The translations under genes and the position numbers were made by a program. The notes below the pieces were generated by a model. The model worked only from the letters and a program-made list of their open reading frames with translations. It made no database searches and was not told the DNA's origin. DNA of 39,750 nt from CAZONU01 sp965370045 (GTDB lineage: Bacteria; Planctomycetota; SZUA-567; JAKLDR01): positions 1 to 39,750 of the forward strand of contig CBDUSI010000031.1 in assembly GCA_965370045.1 (NCBI GenBank), given 5' to 3'. Every line of letters starts with the position of its first letter. The stretch's first letter is position 1. Positions 37,926-39,750 of this stretch are shown piece after piece.

Positions 37926-39750
37926 TCAGCCCCCCACCCCGATGCCGATGCCCAGAGCGCTCATCCAGGCGCGGATGCGCTCGCGGCGCGCCTCGGCGTC
38001 GGCGGGCAGGTGTATCGGCCGCCCGCGGCCATCGAGGATCAGGCCGACTATCCCGCCTCGCACCTCGCGACGGACCTCGCGGCCCGGGCCCGCGCCGCAG
38101 TCGAAGCGCCGCGCCGGGCGAGCCGTCACCTGCGCGACGGCGCCGCGCTCCAGCGGCAGCAGCTTGAGCTCGCCGGCGCGGATCACCTCCTCGCGAGTCC
38201 CGTCGGGCAACGCGACCTCCGCGCGGCAGATTTCCTCACCCGTGCGCCGGACCGGCCCGGCGGGGGCCAGCGCGCTGCCCAGCGGGACCAGGCAGTCCTT
38301 CTCGAAGACCTCGGTGGCGGCGGCGGCGTGCACCGTGCTCAAGACCCCCAGGTGGGGCATCATGAATATGGAGTCGACGGCCAGGTCGGTGAAGCCCTCC
38401 GGGGCGAAGGCGTCGAGCACCATCAGCGCGGCCTCGGCGCGCCGCGGGGCGTGGCTCAAGACCCCCCCGGAGCCGATGACCAGGTTCAACTCCATCATGT
38501 CCACCAGGCTCTGGCCGCTGGCGGCCTGCTCGAAGGCCTCGGAGATGGTGCGCTCCTGCTGGACGCCCTTGAGGCCCACGGCCAGCTCGCGGTGGTGCGC
38601 CAGCGCCAGGCGCAGCGCCTCGCGGGCCACGGCCTGCTCGAGGTACAGGTCCTCCGTGGTCTGGGGCACGGTGGTGGGGCGGATCATCTTGTTGCGCAGG
38701 CGGTCGGCGGCCTCGGTGGCCTCGATGGGCAGCGGCAGCCAGCGCACGATGTTCTCGATGCCGGCCTCCAGGAGCACGTTGCACACCGAGTAACTCATGC
38801 CCAGGTTGGCCGAGACCGTGCGGTTGAAGGTGCCCCCGAAGACCGAGAAGATGTCGGTGGTGGCCCCGCCGATGTCCACGGCCAGGACGTCGATGTCGTT
38901 CTGCCGGGCGACCTCCTGGGTGAGCATGCCCACCGCGTGGGGCGTGCTCATGATCGGCACCGGGGACCAGCCCATGAGCTTGTCGTAGCCCGGGGCGTGG
39001 CTCATAACGTGATGCAGGAAGGCCTCGTGTATGGCCGCGCGCGCCGGGCCGAGGTTCTCGGCCTCCAGCCTCGGGCGGATGTTGGCGACCTGCTCGAAGG
39101 CGAACTTCTCGCCGAGCAGGTGGTCGACCTCCGAGGCGGCCTCCTGGTTGCCGGCGTAGACCACCGGCAGCTTGAAGGTGGTGCCGAAGCGCGGGCGGGG
39201 GTCGGCGGCCACCAGGGTCTCGGCGATCTCCACCACGTGGGTCTTGTTGCCGCCGTCGGTGCCCCCGGCGACCAGGAAGATGTCCGGCCGGAGGTTGCGG
39301 ATCAAAGCCACGCGCTCGAAGCCCTGGCGGCCGTCGTCGATGGACAAGGTCTCCATGACGATGGCCCCGGCGCCCAGCGCGGCGCGCTCGGCGCTCTCGG
39401 CGGTCATCGAGCCGACCAGCCCGGCCACGGCCATCTGCAGACCGCCGCCGGCGGAGCTGGTGGACACGTAAACGTCGGCGCCGACCGGCTTGCCGTCCTC
39501 CTCGCGCGCCGGGGTGATGATGCCGTTCTCGTCCAGCAGACGGCGGCCGGAGAGTTCTTCCACTTCCGTAATTGAGTTGCGCGCGCCGATGGTTACGTCG
39601 TCAAAGGGCGCCTCCACGGTGGTGGGCGCCTCGCCGCGGAAGGTCTGGCGGTACTCGCCGTTCCGGTACTCGATGAGGATGGCCTTGGTGGTGGTCGAGC
39701 CGCAGTCGGTGGCCAGGACGACCTTGATGTCCTTGGGCTGAGGGGCGGGG
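37926..39750 (-). CDS. GlmL/MutL-family ATPase (5' end cut by the window)
   Basis: At least 607 residues; the frame runs to the window edge without a start, and residues just before the first in-frame GTG at 39617 already carry the ATPase phosphate loop LATDCGSTTTKAIL. The rest matches GlmL/MutL: PTTVEAPFDDVTIGARNSI, STSSAGGGLQMAVAGLVGSM, VAGGTDGGNKTHV, DVLAVDIGGATTDIFSV, and NLGMSYSVCNVLLEAGI. GlmL is encoded with B12-dependent glutamate mutase and is thought to keep it active. This one carries an added C-terminal part of about 100 residues (from DCGAGPGREVRREVRGG on). No mutase gene is visible in the window; it may lie beyond the end. Confidence 0.88.
   Translation of the reverse strand, partial: PAPQPKDIKVVLATDCGSTTTKAILIEYRNGEYRQTFRGEAPTTVEAPFDDVTIGARNSITEVEELSGRRLLDENGIITPAREEDGKPVGADVYVSTSSAGGGLQMAVAGLVGSMTAESAERAALGAGAIVMETLSIDDGRQGFERVALIRNLRPDIFLVAGGTDGGNKTHVVEIAETLVAADPRPRFGTTFKLPVVYAGNQEAASEVDHLLGEKFAFEQVANIRPRLEAENLGPARAAIHEAFLHHVMSHAPGYDKLMGWSPVPIMSTPHAVGMLTQEVARQNDIDVLAVDIGGATTDIFSVFGGTFNRTVSANLGMSYSVCNVLLEAGIENIVRWLPLPIEATEAADRLRNKMIRPTTVPQTTEDLYLEQAVAREALRLALAHHRELAVGLKGVQQERTISEAFEQAASGQSLVDMMELNLVIGSGGVLSHAPRRAEAALMVLDAFAPEGFTDLAVDSIFMMPHLGVLSTVHAAAATEVFEKDCLVPLGSALAPAGPVRRTGEEICRAEVALPDGTREEVIRAGELKLLPLERGAVAQVTARPARRFDCGAGPGREVRREVRGGIVGLILDGRGRPIHLPADAEARRERIRAWMSALGIGIGVGG

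Noticed and set aside
1..39750. tRNA, rRNA or known riboswitch
   Set aside because: I saw no cloverleaf, rRNA block or familiar aptamer on reading both strands; a covariance-model search was not possible.

Overview
The window is a GC-rich, densely packed stretch of a bacterial chromosome with short intergenic gaps, many overlapping stop/start codons and frequent GTG/TTG starts. The ECF sigma factor carrying a long C-terminal extension, the many HEAT/TPR proteins, the Hanks-type kinase, the prepilin and the sulfatase-like hydrolase together resemble Planctomycetota or a neighbouring PVC/candidate lineage. This placement is inferred from gene style only; there is no rRNA or other marker in the window.

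Layout. 0-6.1 kb: a TIM-barrel isomerase-like protein, a small membrane protein, a secreted transglutaminase-like/HEAT protein, and argC overlapping an MlaE-type ABC permease. 6.1-10.4 kb: a single-chain restriction-modification enzyme of visibly lower GC with an out-of-frame C-terminal tail beside it, then about 1 kb crowded with dispersed repeats. This part looks acquired. 10.4-16.7 kb: a 60-residue protein behind a near-consensus sigma-54 promoter, nrnA with a small membrane protein, a TPR-AAA+ ATPase coupled to a TPR membrane protein, and an M23 peptidase with HEAT repeats. 16.9-21.4 kb: a lone flagellin with its own sigma-70-type promoter and a strong terminator, then an ECF sigma factor fused through a membrane segment to three PrcB-like domains and a four-knuckle cysteine domain, preceded by an ECF-type promoter. 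21.4-27.9 kb: a GlnD-like protein that appears to have lost both catalytic centres, divergent from an obg - TolC-family - Ser/Thr kinase operon. 27.9-32.1 kb: a minus-strand operon of a FapA-like DUF342 protein, a degenerate sensor kinase, a 39-residue membrane peptide and a TauE/SafE permease. 32.2-35.2 kb: a type IV prepilin with a sigma-54 promoter, a secretin-like lipoprotein and an HI0933-type flavoprotein. 35.3-39.75 kb: a sulfatase-like enzyme with Thr at the nucleophile position, and a GlmL/MutL-family ATPase (cut by the window end) coupled to an unnamed barrel-sandwich/KOW-like protein.

The most notable observations are: (1) an identical 19-bp inverted-repeat element, with a third half-site each time, upstream of two separate sigma-54-type promoters 22 kb apart, one driving the prepilin and one driving the uncharacterised 60-residue protein, which suggests a shared enhancer-dependent regulon; (2) the membrane-anchored sigma factor with PrcB-like domains and its apparent self-recognised promoter; (3) the pseudoenzyme-like GlnD homologue; and (4) the GlmL-like/barrel-sandwich gene pair.
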